From Lichenostomus cassidix (Eukaryota; Chordata; Aves; Passeriformes; Meliphagidae), in contig CM039210.1 in the NCBI GenBank assembly GCA_008360975.2, positions 5,892,293-5,956,292 of the forward strand: a stretch of 64,000 bases of DNA. The letters run 5' to 3'. Below are positions 10,671-22,002 of the stretch, piece by piece. Position numbers and translations under genes: made by a program. Below the pieces are notes generated by a model. The model was not told where the DNA came from. It did not search any database and saw only the letters and a list, made by a program, of their open reading frames with translations. The stretch's first letter is position 1. The number at the start of each line of letters is the position of its first letter.

Positions 10671-10679
10671 TTATTCGCT

Positions 10680-11229
10680 TTGCCGGGTGAAACACCCATT
10701 GCCACGTGTTGACCAGCAGCACAGCCTTGCTATGGCTGATCCGGTGCAGCTTTGTGACTTTTCAGCTTTTCCAGAGTTTCAGGAAAATGTCTCTGAGCTT
10801 GGCTTCTTCCGTAAGCACTTGTCCTGGCAAACCTTCACCACCTGCTGCAGCTCAGCAACCGAAACTCCCTGAAAATGTCCAAGCAGATGGAGCAGATCGG
10901 CTCTTCCTTCAGACCGGCTGCACTGACACCGAGACCAAAACCTATTTCCAGCGTTTTACTAATAAAGAAGCATTGTAACAAGATATTATCCTGATAAAAA
11001 ATAACACCTTGAATACTAAAAGCCTTGAACGAGAGCTGAATTTTGCTAAAGCATTGCTTAAGATGGTGTTTGTGCGTATGTGTGAATATTGTAGGCCTAC
11101 TGAGAGTGTTGTTTGCTTTTCGAATGCTTTAATGTGCAGATGAAACCTGTGACTGCTGAGAGTGTGGTTTTGATTTCTTGAGAGTTTGGATGTGTGAATG
11201 AAAACCTGTGAGTGAAGTTATACTGAATA
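10680..11229 (+). other. Post-gag region of element 2
   Basis: A short open stretch at 10706-10978 has no recognisable similarity and may be the continuation of gag in another frame. After it the sequence becomes AT-rich. No pol motif (DTG, YVDD-type, integrase) is present. Confidence 0.4.
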
Positions 11230-11560
11230 GTTTAAACTACCTGTTAAGTGCCTTTGGTTAAGTATAGATTCTGTTAAAGTTAAGTAATAGTGAATTTAAA
11301 TTCTATTAAGTTTTAAGTTCTGTTAAGGTTACAATTCTGTTAAGTAATATTAAGTGATGTTAATTTTAAATTCTGTTAAGTTTTAAATTTTGTTAGAGTT
11401 AAGTTGTTAAAGTGATATCAATGTTAAATTCCATTATAGTTAAGTCCTATTTGCTAGTTTAAAATCAGATTTATTAAGATTAAGCCTTATTCATTTTCAG
11501 TGACATTGATTTTAAGTTTTAAATTTGTTAGTTTATATTATTATTCACAAAAGCATTTGC
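11230..11560 (+). repeat. AT-rich imperfect repeat array, copy b
   Basis: Irregular repeats of phrases such as TTCTGTTAAGTTTTAAGTTC and TTAAGTTAAGTG. Equivalent arrays occur at 19480-19800 (minus) and 35400-35700, each between gag or gag-like sequence and the conserved module. Unit length is not constant. Confidence 0.7.
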
Positions 11561-11570
11561 AGTTTTATCT

Positions 11571-11935
11571 TCCTTAGTTAAAGTCAAATGATAATGTCCA
11601 CTGTTTTCAAATATTTCATCTCACCTTATATAGTTATCTGCAAAAATAGTAACATGTTAAAACACTCTCCTTATTGATATTAATCAAAGCTTGATGTTCC
11701 AAGAAAACCCTCCTACTTAGCACCTAGGCTCTGGCCAAGCCTCGGTCCTAACTAGCTGGGAAACATGCCATGAGTCCCAAGTGTTCTGCACCAAAATGTG
11801 ATCAAGTAATTTTCATTTGCCAAATTGAGTTCATAAAAGCTAAACCTTCTTCCAAGTAAACTTGGAGTCCTTGTCCGGAAAGGGTTCTCCAAGCTTTACC
11901 TGTGAAGTGAATGTTTTCAGCAATGACAGTTCCTA
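11571..11935 (+). other. Conserved non-coding module, copy b
   Basis: Carries TAGTTATCTGCAA, CTAGGCTCTGGCCAAGCC, CATGCCA, GTGTTCTGCACC and GTAAACTTGGAGTCCTTG in the same order as the other three copies. No open frame runs through it. It lies 140 bp before the 3' LTR, a position where retroviral RNA export elements are known in simple retroviruses; the function here is inference. Confidence 0.75.
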
Positions 11936-12075
11936 GACCATGGCAACATATCTAAATAACTAGTGAAATTTCCTTAAGTAAACTTATAACAATTCTAATA
12001 ATAAGAATTACTTATAGCAAAGCAAATTAATCTGATAACAGACAACGTCTGTTCTCACAAGCGAAACAGGGGAAC

Positions 12076-12420
12076 TGTTGGAAAACGCAGTTTTCCAGCA
12101 AAACTTATGTTAACTGAATAAACCTGAACAAAGCCTCAGCATACTCAGGCCTTAGTTAGAATCCTAACAAGCTACAGTGGCTTGTTTCCCTGAGAATGTT
12201 CTGTGAGAAGAATGTCATGGGAAAAAATAGGGAGTCAGAAGTGTTATGAGAAAGAATAAGGGAGTCACCAGGAGGATCCCTGAATGTGTGAGAACAAACT
12301 GCAGATACGTGTGTAACTATAATTAGTAACATCTGTAACAGTATATAAGTTTCTCGTTTGGTGAAATAAAATGGAGCTTACTCTATATCTCATATTGAGA
12401 CTGCCGTGAGTTCCCTCTCG
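12076..12420 (+). repeat. 3' LTR of element 2, lacking the last 11 nt
   Basis: Matches 8907-9249 almost exactly but ends at TTCCCTCTCG, without the TCGTTATGTCA that ends the 5' LTR. The next six bases are the TSD copy AAGGTG. So the missing end was probably absent at integration or lost precisely. Confidence 0.85.
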
Positions 12421-12965
12421 AAGGTGGACTCGGTGACATTTTCTGTGACCTTTTTAAAGTGTGGCAAGAAGCATTGCCATTTGGCAAGGTTTTGATCTTC
12501 AACCCACCACTCTAGGTTTTGTCCCAACTTCCCATGGCTTAAAAGACAGTCCTTTTTGCTCAAGTGCAGCATACAATCATAACCTGTTATATTCCAAGTT
12601 ACTTTAACTTTCTGCTTGGACTCGGGTCCTTGTTCACATTCAATTGTTTTATTGTCCGGAATTTCAGGTAATTTTGATGTGATAATTCCTCAGTTTATTG
12701 GGTCTCCTGCTGCCTTTGGTATTGGCAAACAGGCAGTTATTCTACTGATGTTTTGCATTTTGGCAAAATCTTTAACTAACCCAATCATCACATTCTCAGC
12801 CTGAATTTCATTGTAAACTTTTATCACTTGTGTTTTTGCCTGTACCTCTCTCTTCATTCTAGAATGAAGAGTGGTTAGTTGATTATCCTGCATTCCATAT
12901 CCCCAAGCAATATCACCCCCAATTAATATCCATAAAATGAGCATTGGCACAGGTTCTAAGATCAT
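12421..12965 (-). pseudogene. env N-terminal part of the gammaretrovirus-like provirus
   Basis: The likely start is the ATG at 12965, ten bases after the integrase stop. The first ~25 residues (MILEPVPMLILWILIGGDIA) look like a signal peptide. SU sequence follows in two frames (12965-12690 and 12572-12421), with CLLSHGKLGQNLEWW in the second. The fragment ends at the TSD of element 2 and continues at 8906. Confidence 0.75.
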
Positions 12966-12974
12966 TTTAAACAG

Positions 12975-13855
12975 TTAAACCCATCTTATCTGCAGTTTTG
13001 TCAGTCCCAGGGGTTGTGCAACCCACAGTCTCGGATGGGTCTTCTTCACTCGTGTGTAGTGTATCCAAGGATCCACTCCAGCCACCTTGACTGCTGTGAA
13101 AGTGGTCAGCAGCACCTGATGGGGTCCACTCCACCTCTCCTTTAAAGGTTCTTCATTCCAGGTTTTAATGTGCACTTCGTCTCCAGGGAGAATATCGTTG
13201 ACTGGATTCTCGCGAGCCAGCGGCCTATTCCACACGAGGGCGCTCCAAAGCTGTGCTAAGGTTTCCCGAGAGACAGAACATGATTATATATTTCCTGTTT
13301 CCCTGCAATATGTGTGTTGCCTTTTAGTGTTTGGTTCATCCTCTCTACCTGTCCACTGGATTGTGGTCTCCATGGTGTGTGGAGGTCCCAAGCTATTCCC
13401 AGTAGCTTGCTCACTTCCTGTACCACTGTAGCTATAAAGTGTGGTCCTCTATCTGAAGATACCCCTAATGGCACTCCAAACCTGGGAATGATTTTTTGTA
13501 GCAGCCACTTCACTGTCTCTTTGTCTCAATTGGTGCGACAGGGAAGGGCTTCTGGCCATCCTGAAAATGTGTCAACCCCCACCAGCAGGTATTTGTATCC
13601 TCAAGTTCTCGGTAACTCCACAACATCTACCTGCCAATAATCTCCTGGTTCTATACTTACCCGAATTCTTCCTAGCTGTGCCTGCCGTCTAGCCACTGGG
13701 TTGTTTCTCAGGCAAATTTCACATTTTGACATTATTGATTTGGCCATTGTTAACATTCGTACCGAGACTACATTTCGTTTTAGCCATTTCACCAATGCTT
13801 CTGCACCCCAATGACATTCATTATGTTTAATTTGCAGAACTTCTCTCATTATCAA
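12975..13855 (-). pseudogene. Integrase region of pol
   Basis: Three minus-strand frame segments. 13855-13601 holds the HHCC-type Cys pair in CEICLRN and the first acidic residue in WQVDVVELP. 13513-13256 holds SSDRGPHF and SSGQVERMNQTLK, the second Asp and the Glu of the D,D-E triad. 13235-12975 holds a C-terminal domain with WSGPHQVLLTTFTAVKVAG and HYTRVKK, as in gammaretroviral integrases. Frameshifts between segments inactivate it. Confidence 0.85.
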
Positions 13856-13866
13856 GGGGGGTAGGA

Positions 13867-15973
13867 CTATCTGTCCTTGTGCAGTGGCATACCACCCCTC
13901 TGAATTTTTTGTGCATTCAGCAAATATCCCAGTCTCTCATCTTCTGTTGAATATTTCTGTTCTGAAGGTAAATTGAATTGAGACACATTTAGCTTTGTAG
14001 GTATCAATGCCATTGCTATTTGCACCTCCTGAGCTACCTGTCGGGCTGTCCAGTCTGCCTTTCGATTTCCCTCACAGATTTTGGAGCTTCCTGATTGATG
14101 TGCTTTACAGTGCATAATTGCCACTTGCTCGGGTTTTTGTACTGCTTTTATCAACTTCAGAATTGCATCTTGATGTTTAATATGTGTCCCTTGAGAGGAC
14201 AGCAACCCCCTTTCTTTCCACAGTGCCCCATGTACGTGCACTACTCCAAATGCATATTTTGAATCAGTCCAAATGTTTACCTTCTTTCCTTCACTCAATT
14301 CTAGTGTTCTGGTTAAGGCAATCAATTCTGCCCATTGGGCAGATGTGTTTGATGGTAGTGCTTTGGCCTCTACTACTGTGCCGATTGTTGTTACCACATA
14401 TCCAGCGTATCTGGTTCCATTCTCCACAAAGCTGCTTCCATCCGTGAATAATTCCCACTCTGGTTGCTCCAGCGGGACGTCTTTCAGGTCTTCTCTTGCT
14501 GAGTAGGTGTAGTCTATTACTCCACGCAGTCATGTTCCAGTGGGTCTTCCTCGGGTGTGATGCCTAGAAACAGAGCTGGATTCAAAAGGTTAGTTGTCTT
14601 TAGTGTGACATCATCCTGCTCGGTTAGGATTGCCTGGAATTTTATCATCCTGCTCGGGGATAGCCAGTGGCCCCCCTTTTGCTCTAGCACAGTGGCTACC
14701 ATGTGTGGCACATAGACATCTATGTGTTTTCTCATCGTGAGCTTCCTGGCCTCCTGTATCAATAATATAGTGGCTGCGACTGCCCTCAGACATGCAGGCC
14801 ATCCGGCACTTACATTGTCAAGCTGTTTGGAGAAGTAGCCTACCGGCCTTTTCCAGCTCCCCAAACGTTGGGTCAGGACCCCCAGTGCCAAGCGTTGTCT
14901 TTCATGCACAAACAGCTGAAAGTCTTTAGACAGATCAGGCAATCTTAGCCCCGGGCAGTCGTCAGTGCTTCTTTCAGTTTCAGGAAAGCTTCTCTCTGTG
15001 CTTTGCCCCAGCTGAATGGCTGCGTCTTCTGAGCTTCATACAGGGGTTTGGCAATTAGCCCAAAGTGCATAATCCACAGGCAGCACCATCCTGCCATGCC
15101 GAGGAAGACTCGCAGCTTGTGGAGATTCTGGGGCTCTGGAATATCACAAATAGCTTGGATACGGTTAGTACCTAATTTTCTCTGCCCTTGTGAGATTTCA
15201 CATCCCAGGTAAATTACAGTCTGTTGGGCAATTTGTGCTTTTTCCCTGGACACTTGGTATCCTCCCATGCCCAGTGAGTTTAAAATCTCAATTATTACCT
15301 TTATGCAGGTTTCCTTTTCTTCTGTTGCTATCAGTATATCGTCAACATACTGCAGTAGGAGGTATTGATCTTTTGGTACTTGCCCCTCTTTGGTCCAGAT
15401 CTCCAGCTCCTTTGCGCCAGTTAGTTTCCAAATAAGGTGGGGGAGTTCTTTTACCCCATGGGAAGCCGAGTCCACGTGAGCTGGGTCTTCCTTCTGTTCT
15501 CTGGATTTTCCCATTCAAAAGCGAGCAGCTTCCTACTTTCTTTGTCAAGGGCTATGCAAAAAGGCATCTTTTAAGTCAATTACGGTAAACCACTTATAAA
15601 TATCTTTTACGAATGTTAACAATGTATAGGGGTTAGCAATTACTGGATAAATGTCTTTGGTTATTTCATTTATTGCCCTTATATCCTGTACTAGCCTGTA
15701 ATCTCCATTGGGTTTCTTTACTGGGAATATTGGGATATTATACTCTGATTCGCACTCTGCCAGAATTTAATATTTTAGGAATTTATCAACAGTCTTTGCT
15801 ATGCCGTGCCTCCGGTTTTATAGGGCATTGTTTTACCTGTACGGATTTTCCTTCCTCTTTTAACTCTACATGTACTGGCTGTGCCAACTTAGATTTTCCA
15901 GGTATGTCCGTCTCCCATACTGAGGGAATTACGGCATTCTCCACTTCCTCTGGGATTGCAGAGACTGGTTTCT
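13867..15973 (-). pseudogene. Reverse transcriptase and RNase H region of pol
   Basis: RT starts at the solo LTR boundary with ETDIPGKSKLAQPVHVELKE and KQCPIKPEA. The polymerase motif QYVDDILIA lies at 15352-15326, with YLGCEISQGQRKLG and FLGMAGWC after it. The connection/RNase H domain (14942-13867) includes YFSKQLDNV, WTDSKYAF and HCKAHQSG, covering RNase H acidic positions. Several frameshifts and at least one stop interrupt it. Family order and motifs are gammaretroviral. Confidence 0.88.
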
Positions 15974-16236
15974 TGTGGCTAGCACAGGTTTTTCCCATGA
16001 GAAATTTTCTTGTGTATTATAAATAAAGATAAAGTTTGGATGTTGTTGGAACAGTGTCCCAGAACTTGGGCAGTGCAGGCCTGGCCAATCAGGCCTGGGG
16101 GAAGGCTTCTGACTGACCAATCTGGGTGACTTTTGAGAACTCTATATATGTGATGAAATCAAAACAATAAAGGTCATTCCTTCTTGCCACTGAGAACTGA
16201 TGCATTCATTACTCTGCTAGCTGCTCAACAGCGACA
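15974..16236 (+). repeat. Solo LTR (263 bp), TSD GTTTCT
   Basis: TGTGGCTAGCACAGG to CTCAACAGCGACA with 6-bp duplications GTTTCT at 15968-15973 and 16237-16242. TATA-like TCTATATATG near 16139 and AATAAAGG near 16166. A 6-bp TSD fits class II. The second copy, 63122-63382, is on the other strand. It separates protease from RT. Confidence 0.9.
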
Positions 16237-16918
16237 GTTTCTCTTTTATCATTAAGATTTTTCCTGTCTTTGACTCCAGAATTCTCATTAATAACTCACC
16301 ATTCTCAAAGGTTATCACTGCTTCCAATTTTGCCAGTAAATCTCTCCCTAATAGTGGAAGAGGACATTCTGGGACATATAAAAATTCATGAGTCAATAAT
16401 TTTTTTCCAAAACACAGGTGTAGGGATTGCAGTAATGGCTGTTTTTCCTCCTTCCCTGTAGCCCCAACTGTTGTGGTAGATTTATCCCCAATCTGCCCTT
16501 CTAGATAATTTAAAACCGAATATTTGGCCCCAGTGTCGATTAGAAATCTCACCACTTTTTCTCCTAACTGTAAAGTTACCAGCGGTTCCTGGGTCATGGA
16601 GCCCTCTAACACCATCTCCTTGGCAACCTCTTCCTGCTGGAACTGAGCATTCTGGTGGAACCAGTTGGGACACTCTCTCTTCCAATGTCTGGGGAGATGA
16701 CAGATGGCACATTCATCAAAAGTTAATGGCCTCCCTCCCCGACCTCTTCCAAACCCTCCTCTTTCCACACTCCTACCCCTGCCCCCCCTCTCCTTTGAAT
16801 TCCCTTGTACGACTGCCAAGAGCTGCCACTGCCTTGTGGCCTCTTTGTCTCTATTGTTATAAACTTTCCAAGCTATTTCAAGTAATTTGTCCACATTTTT
16901 TAACTCTTCCCCTTCCAA
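16237..16918 (-). pseudogene. Nucleocapsid and protease of the gammaretrovirus-like provirus
   Basis: One open minus-strand frame. Residues ~44-62 are Arg/Gly-rich (GGRGRSVERGGFGRGRGGR). A single CX2CX4HX4C knuckle follows (CAICHLPRHWKREC), as in gammaretroviral NC. Then comes a retropepsin with the active-site loop FLIDTGAKYSVL and the C-terminal LLGRDLLAKL. NC and PR are in the same frame with no stop between them, consistent with the gag-pro-pol arrangement of this class. The frame ends in the solo LTR. Confidence 0.85.
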
Positions 16919-16999
16919 TTTCTGTAACTTTTTTTTAATATCGTCCTGTGATTGGCCAAGGAATATAAGGGCAAAGCTGAATTTTAGCTTGTTCTGTGT

Positions 17000-17976
17000 C
17001 TACTTGTAAGTCAGTGTATTTCCTGGCCGCTTCTTAAATCTTTCTAAAAATGCAGTAGGAGATTCTTTTTTGTCTTGTCTAATTTCATATAATTTAGCCC
17101 AATTCATAGTCTTAGGTATGTCGTTTTGAACTCCGATTGTAACCCACTCTTGGTATCTCTTTAGCATCATCATGTCTATTCCAGATGACTCATTAGGGTC
17201 CCACAATGGGTCCTCCGTGGGAAAATTATAGTCCAGGTTTCCTGTTACCCACCCCGGCAAATATCTTCTCTTGCCCGTTCCCTGGCTGCTTTAAGTACCA
17301 TTTCCTTCTCAGTAGAGTCCATTAAGGTATCTAATATCACTTGGATGTCATCCCAGTCCAGATTCTGAGTTTTCATAATCATTTTCACTACCCTAGCAAC
17401 CTTATCAGGATTTTCTCTATAGGTTCCAGCTGACTGTTTCCATATAACCAAATCTCCTGGGGAAAAGGGGACTTTAACATACACCGGTCCGTCCACTCCC
17501 ACCCCTTGTCTTAAAGGGGCAATTACGGTTTTCTTTTGTTTACTAGGTCTTGGCAGACCCTTTCCCATCCTAGGCCAGGTCAATCTGGAACGGGTGCGAT
17601 GGGCTATGGGTTCAACATCATCACTTTCACTGCTGTCTAATCTTTCGGCACCCCCTCCCCCATATCTCTGTACCGGAACTAAACTTTGGTTATTTACGGG
17701 CAAGGGTAAAAAGGGGTTGTTATAAGCAGGTGAAGAGGGTGTGGGTGGGAGGGGGGGATATCCCTGGGGAGGTGTAGGTGGAAAAGGTGGGTATCCCTGA
17801 GGAGGCGTAGGTGGGGGAGGAGGATGAGCAGGTGTAGGCGGGGGAGGGAGGTGTCCTCAGGCAGGGTGGGTGGGAAGGGTATCTTCGAACCGGGGGGGTA
17901 GAGAGATCAGTTTCAGTAGGAGGAGCAGGTATATTAGGTGGAATACGACTAGAGGGGGTAGAGTCAGACCCTCTAG
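17000..17976 (-). pseudogene. gag p12-like and capsid region
   Basis: After the insertion at 17977 gag resumes with a Pro-rich domain containing repeated TPPQGYPP (17835-17735). The capsid follows in two frames: 17703-17245 (VPFSPGDLVIWKQSAG, DDIQVILDTLMDSTEKE) and 17260-17000 (MPGWVTGNLDYNFPTEDPLW, AFLERFKKRPG, the last being major-homology-like). Composition and order match gammaretrovirus Gag. One frameshift lies near 17250. Confidence 0.85.
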
Positions 17977-18346
17977 TGTTGGGGGTCACCCGAATATAGC
18001 ACGCACACTCACGGAGGTATTGGTGCTACTTCGTTTATTCTTAGGAAGCAAGCATTATTATAGACAAAAGCATTGTTCATGTGACACACTGGTACACATG
18101 ATTGGTTAATTGCCTGAGTTCACGCACCTAATCTAACTTGCTAACTGGCTGTAAGCTTTTAATCACGCTCTCTTAGCATCAGCTAAAGTCTTGTCTGTGT
18201 GACTTCCCTATCTTGTTGATAATTCTTCTATGATGTTCACATTCTTGGCTTGTACATTTCGTTATCTTCTGGGAAAGACACTTCAGGGTCAGTCACACAA
18301 CCTGGATTGTGCAGAAATTCCATTTATATGGCCTTGTTCTGCAACA
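17977..18346 (-). repeat. 3' LTR of element 3
   Basis: Minus strand TGTTGCAGAACAAGG to GACCCCCAACA, 370 bp. TATA-like CATATAAATGG close to its start and AATAAACG near 18033. Confidence 0.9.
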
Positions 18347-18366
18347 ATTCACCCTTTTTTCTTTTT
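18347..18366 (-). promoter_or_regulatory. Polypurine tract of element 3
   Basis: Minus strand AAAAAGAAAAAAGGGTGAAT directly before the LTR start. Confidence 0.75.
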
Positions 18367-18825
18367 GCACAAGCCAGACTTGGTTGACTGTCTTTACTAG
18401 CATGCGCTGTAAGCATTGCACTATGCATGGCAAAATTGTTAAAAATAGCAAAACTACGATTAAAATGAGTACAGCTGCTTGGATTAGGTTTGTGCTGGGG
18501 TCCATGTTGCAACAACAGAGGTTAGACAAGCTATGCTCAGTGAATTCACATAATTACATTAATAACATATCTAGAATTGTCAATACAGTAACAATAACTG
18601 TTCTAAAAAGCGAAATTAAATTTTCTCACGCATAAAATTTTTGTGTAAATATTGCATTGTCTAGTTGCTTGAGGGGTCATACCCCTCCCTTTTTGTTTTT
18701 GGCAAGATGTGTTTCTTTCTATAAGAAGATGAAAATGACACAAAAGTGTAACAATACATGGAACGAAACAATAAGCTTACTTAAGAAAATACATCATTAA
18801 TTGCTTAACTACTTTGCCATCACTC

Positions 18826-19200
18826 AGGGACTGCAATTGCTGGGGAACCTCATTGCATAAGCAGGGCTTGGAGAACCTTTCCCAGGCAAGGATTCCAAGT
18901 TTACCTGGAAGAGGGTCCAGCTTTCACAAGTCCAAATCAGCGAGTCAAGGTGACTCGATGACATTTTTGGTGCAGAAACACCTGGGTCTGGTGGCATACT
19001 TCCCAACCAGCTAGGACCAAGGCTTGGCCAGAGCTTAGGCCTAAACTGGGAGGGTTTCCCTAGAACATTTTAAAAACAGGCCTCCATTAATATCAATTAG
19101 GAAAATTTCTTAAAATGATACAGTTTTTGCAGATAACAGAAGGTAACGTGAAATATTTGAAAACAGCCGGCATTATCATTTAACTTTAACTAAATAATCA
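18826..19200 (-). other. Conserved non-coding module, copy c
   Basis: Inverse-complement copy of the module, with the same landmarks in the same order when read on the minus strand (GTTATCTGCAAAAAC, GGCCTAAGCTCTGGCCAAGC, CCAGGTGTTTCTGCACC, GTAAACTTGGAATCCTTG). It lies about 480 bp before the 3' LTR. 18367-18825 holds no recognisable feature. Confidence 0.75.
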
Positions 19201-19479
19201 ATAGTACCATAGACAAATTTTTAAATAACTGAATTGTGCACATGCAGCATTGTTTGAAACTCTCACTTATTCTTCTGTCTCACCTGTGGAAGATAAAACT
19301 ACAAAGGTTTTTGTGAATAGTAATATTAACTAACAAATTTAGAATAATTGGATATATAGAATTCTTGATGACAGCAAGCATCTTACAGACCGTGTGTTCA
19401 CACGGTTAAATCTTTATCAGGAAGGTTTCCGTTGTAAATCTTCATCTTATCTCCACAGCTGAAGAACTGTGTTCTTTAA

Positions 19480-19800
19480 AATAAATGAGCATAATGGAAT
19501 AAAATGTAAACTTGATAGAACTTAAAGTTAACATCACCGAAAAGGAACAGAATTTAACCTAATAGAATTTAACAGAAGATAAAATTAACAAAACTTAAAA
19601 ATAATAAACATTAAACTGAGCAACACTTAAATTGAACAGACTTAACCTTAATTGAACTTAAACTCAATGGAATTTAAAATAACAATTGCTTAAACTTAAC
19701 TTGACCTAAATTTAACATAATGCACTTTTAATAAAACTTAAACTCACTTAAATTAACAGGACTTAACTTCAATGGCACTTAACAGGTAACTTAAACTATT
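19480..19800 (-). repeat. AT-rich imperfect repeat array, copy c
   Basis: On the plus strand, repeated phrases such as TTAAACTTAAC, GAACTTAAAC and AACAGAATTTAAC; complementary in character to 11230-11560. 19800-20240 continues AT-rich with no gene. Confidence 0.65.
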
Positions 19801-20239
19801 TAGCAACTGGTTCATATAACATTTACTATAACACAGTAGAGCTTCACCCACAGGCTTAATTTACAAATTTAAAATACCTAAGAAGTTTGAATAGCATTCC
19901 TAGCATATTTGCTGGAGCACTTTCACGCTTGCATGCACATAGGCATTGTTCAAGGTTTCCTTGTGAAGAAAAAAATTCCCTTGAATTTAGTGAAGGGGTC
20001 ACTTTGGATGCCTTTGCATCTTTTGAACTTTAAATTTACCAAAACTAGATTCAAAGTTGAAAGTATTATTTTAAAAGTTTCAGATACAGCAGAGTGATTT
20101 ATGTATCAATTCTGCAGAGTTGAGATAAAATGTATTGGGAAAAGCTAAACTGACTTGAACAATTTACATTTGGCTAAGACTCTATGAACATTAGAGGTAT
20201 GCTTAATATAAAATATTTTCAAAATAACTCAGCAACAAA

Positions 20240-21870
20240 TTTGGCTTTTGGCTTAACCTTTTCATTAACTAAGTTGTTATCATTACTGTTAGCTTATTTA
20301 TTTTGCTGCAATGCTTTCTCATTTGTGAAAAGCTGGAAACAAGTTCAAAATACAACTCAGTTGCACTAATTAAAAAGGCACTGAAAATACATTTATTAAT
20401 CGATTTTGGAGCTTTGAAAGGGGCCCCCCGCGCAGCACAGCCGACGCTTGCCTGCTCCCCTGACATGGGGCGGGGGGGGTCCGCACAGGAAAGCGAGGAG
20501 GAAAAAAGCGACGGAGTTGCCCCGAGCCTCTGCTCGGCCCCGTGCCGAGTCAGGCCCCACCGAGCCAAGCAGCTCCAAAGCTTCCAGGTAATACTGGGTC
20601 CTGACAAAACTTTTTTGCATGAGATTATACATCACGATGCATCCCCCACCACTGAACAGTCCCATGAAAACAGCCATTTGCTGCAGTTTTCGTAGAGAAG
20701 CTGGCATTTTTCCTCCTTTCTCACATTTCATCTGGCTGTGCTCCTGCCATCGAGTTCCCCCCACACCGTGGGCACTGTGGGCCTGTGTGGCAGCGGCGCT
20801 CGGTGTTGGGCTCACGCGGGGGCCGGGGCAGCCACCATTGCTGCAGTATCTGTTGATTGCTGTGGCAGTTGCTGCATTTGCTGCAGTATTTGCTGTGACC
20901 CTGAGGGGCCAGTTGCTCGCTGTACTATGTCTTGAATGACAGTGCTTACTTGCTGTTCTAATTGCTTCATTGCTTGTTTAAATTGAGCTTTTAGCTCCTC
21001 TATGGTGTTTCCGAGTTGTTTTTGGCTTTCGGTGGTTGTTTCTTGCTGGCTAATGCTGTTGGTTAGCTCTGGTTTGCTGTCGGATCTGTCTATCATTTCC
21101 TCATCCTCGGGGAGGGGCTGTGTTTCAGGTGCTGTTGCTGACATGGGCGGGTGAGGTGGTGGAGGGAGGCATGGGTGACCTACGGAGCCGCCCACCGGGG
21201 TGCCTCCCGTGACTTCGCCCTTTATTGCCAGTTGGCCGGAACTCGAGTTCGGAGCAACTTCCACTTTCGGTCCTGGGTCTCGGCTCGTGGCGGTGGCTTT
21301 CTCGAGCGGTTTTTCCAGGTTAGAACTTTCATATATTTTGAGAAGCTCAGAGACGGTAGAGCACGACTCTGCCTTTTGTCCTTTTATTGCTTTCAATGCA
21401 CCAAACAAACCCCTCAGCTCTTCCCTGGTTTGTTTCGGCAGTGGAGGGGCGGACTCGGTCGCGGCAGTGCTGTTTGCTGGGGTGGGGACCGCAGGTGCCG
21501 TGAGAGCCTGGATCGCAGTGGCAGCCACTCTTGTTTCTGCTTTCATAGGTTTTAAGGTATTAATTACCGATCACCAGGTCACCGCCAGAGCTGCGAGATC
21601 TTTGCTCCCCTTGCTCTGTATGGTTTGTTCAAATATAAAATCACCCACCTCTCGCCACTCAGTCACGGCAAATAGCAGAGGGGGTGTATTAAGAAAACCT
21701 TGCTCCCTAGCATAGGAAATAAGCTTATCTAAGTCTTTTTCTTTGACTTCTTCTTCTCACTTGGCGAGGATATTAAGGAGCAATTTCTGTGCCGCTGCAA
21801 GCTCTATGTCTATGCTCACAGCGCGGAGTGAAGGGGGGGACCCTCCTCACCTTGACCGTGACTTCCCGTC
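20240..21870 (-). pseudogene. gag of element 3
   Basis: The first part (about 21870-21560) reads IDIELAAAQKLLLNILAK, a TGA stop, then KEKDLDKLISYAREQGFLN and FAVTEWREVGDFIFEQ, a class II matrix-like domain. The main open part (21546-20812) has a Pro/Ala/Thr-rich region, the shared segment PEDEEMIDRSDSKPELTNSI and a predicted coiled coil ([20 protein letters not shown]). A Gln-rich run follows. The remainder (20815-20240) is in other frames, and its last 170 bp match 1-175 of element 1. The N-terminal domain differs from that of element 2, so the gags are mosaics. Confidence 0.7.
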
Positions 21871-21982
21871 TCCAGCTGGCATCTCCGCTTGTGCAACCCC
21901 CCCGCTTTCACTGCTGGACCGATACGATCTTCTAGCGGCTTCGCGATATCCGTGCTCGAAGCACCGTACTCGTAGAACTGTC

Positions 21983-22000
21983 CCGGTTAGCAGGGCGCCA
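21983..22000 (-). promoter_or_regulatory. Putative primer binding site, unusual
   Basis: Minus strand TGGCGCCCTGCTAACCGG, two bases after the LTR end. The first eight bases match the tRNA-Lys type start seen at 34601-34618; the rest does not, and I cannot name the tRNA. Confidence 0.5.
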
Positions 22001-22002
22001 GA

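Larger units (their letters stand above)
8907..12420 (+). mobile_element. Gag-only class II provirus (element 2), inserted in env
   Basis: A complete plus-strand element with two LTRs, tRNA-Trp type PBS, gag with two zinc knuckles, an AT-rich array, the conserved module and a 3' LTR. There is no pol or env. The TSD AGGGTG (8901-8906) / AAGGTG (12421-12426) has one mismatch and sits in the env reading frame of the host provirus. A 6-bp TSD fits class II. The LTRs differ at only about four positions by eye, so the insertion is young. It depends on other elements for RT and integrase. Confidence 0.85.

Noticed and set aside
20396..20815. 139-codon minus-strand ORF as an accessory gene
   Set aside because: Reads as the shifted continuation of gag and its 3' part aligns with non-open sequence in element 1.
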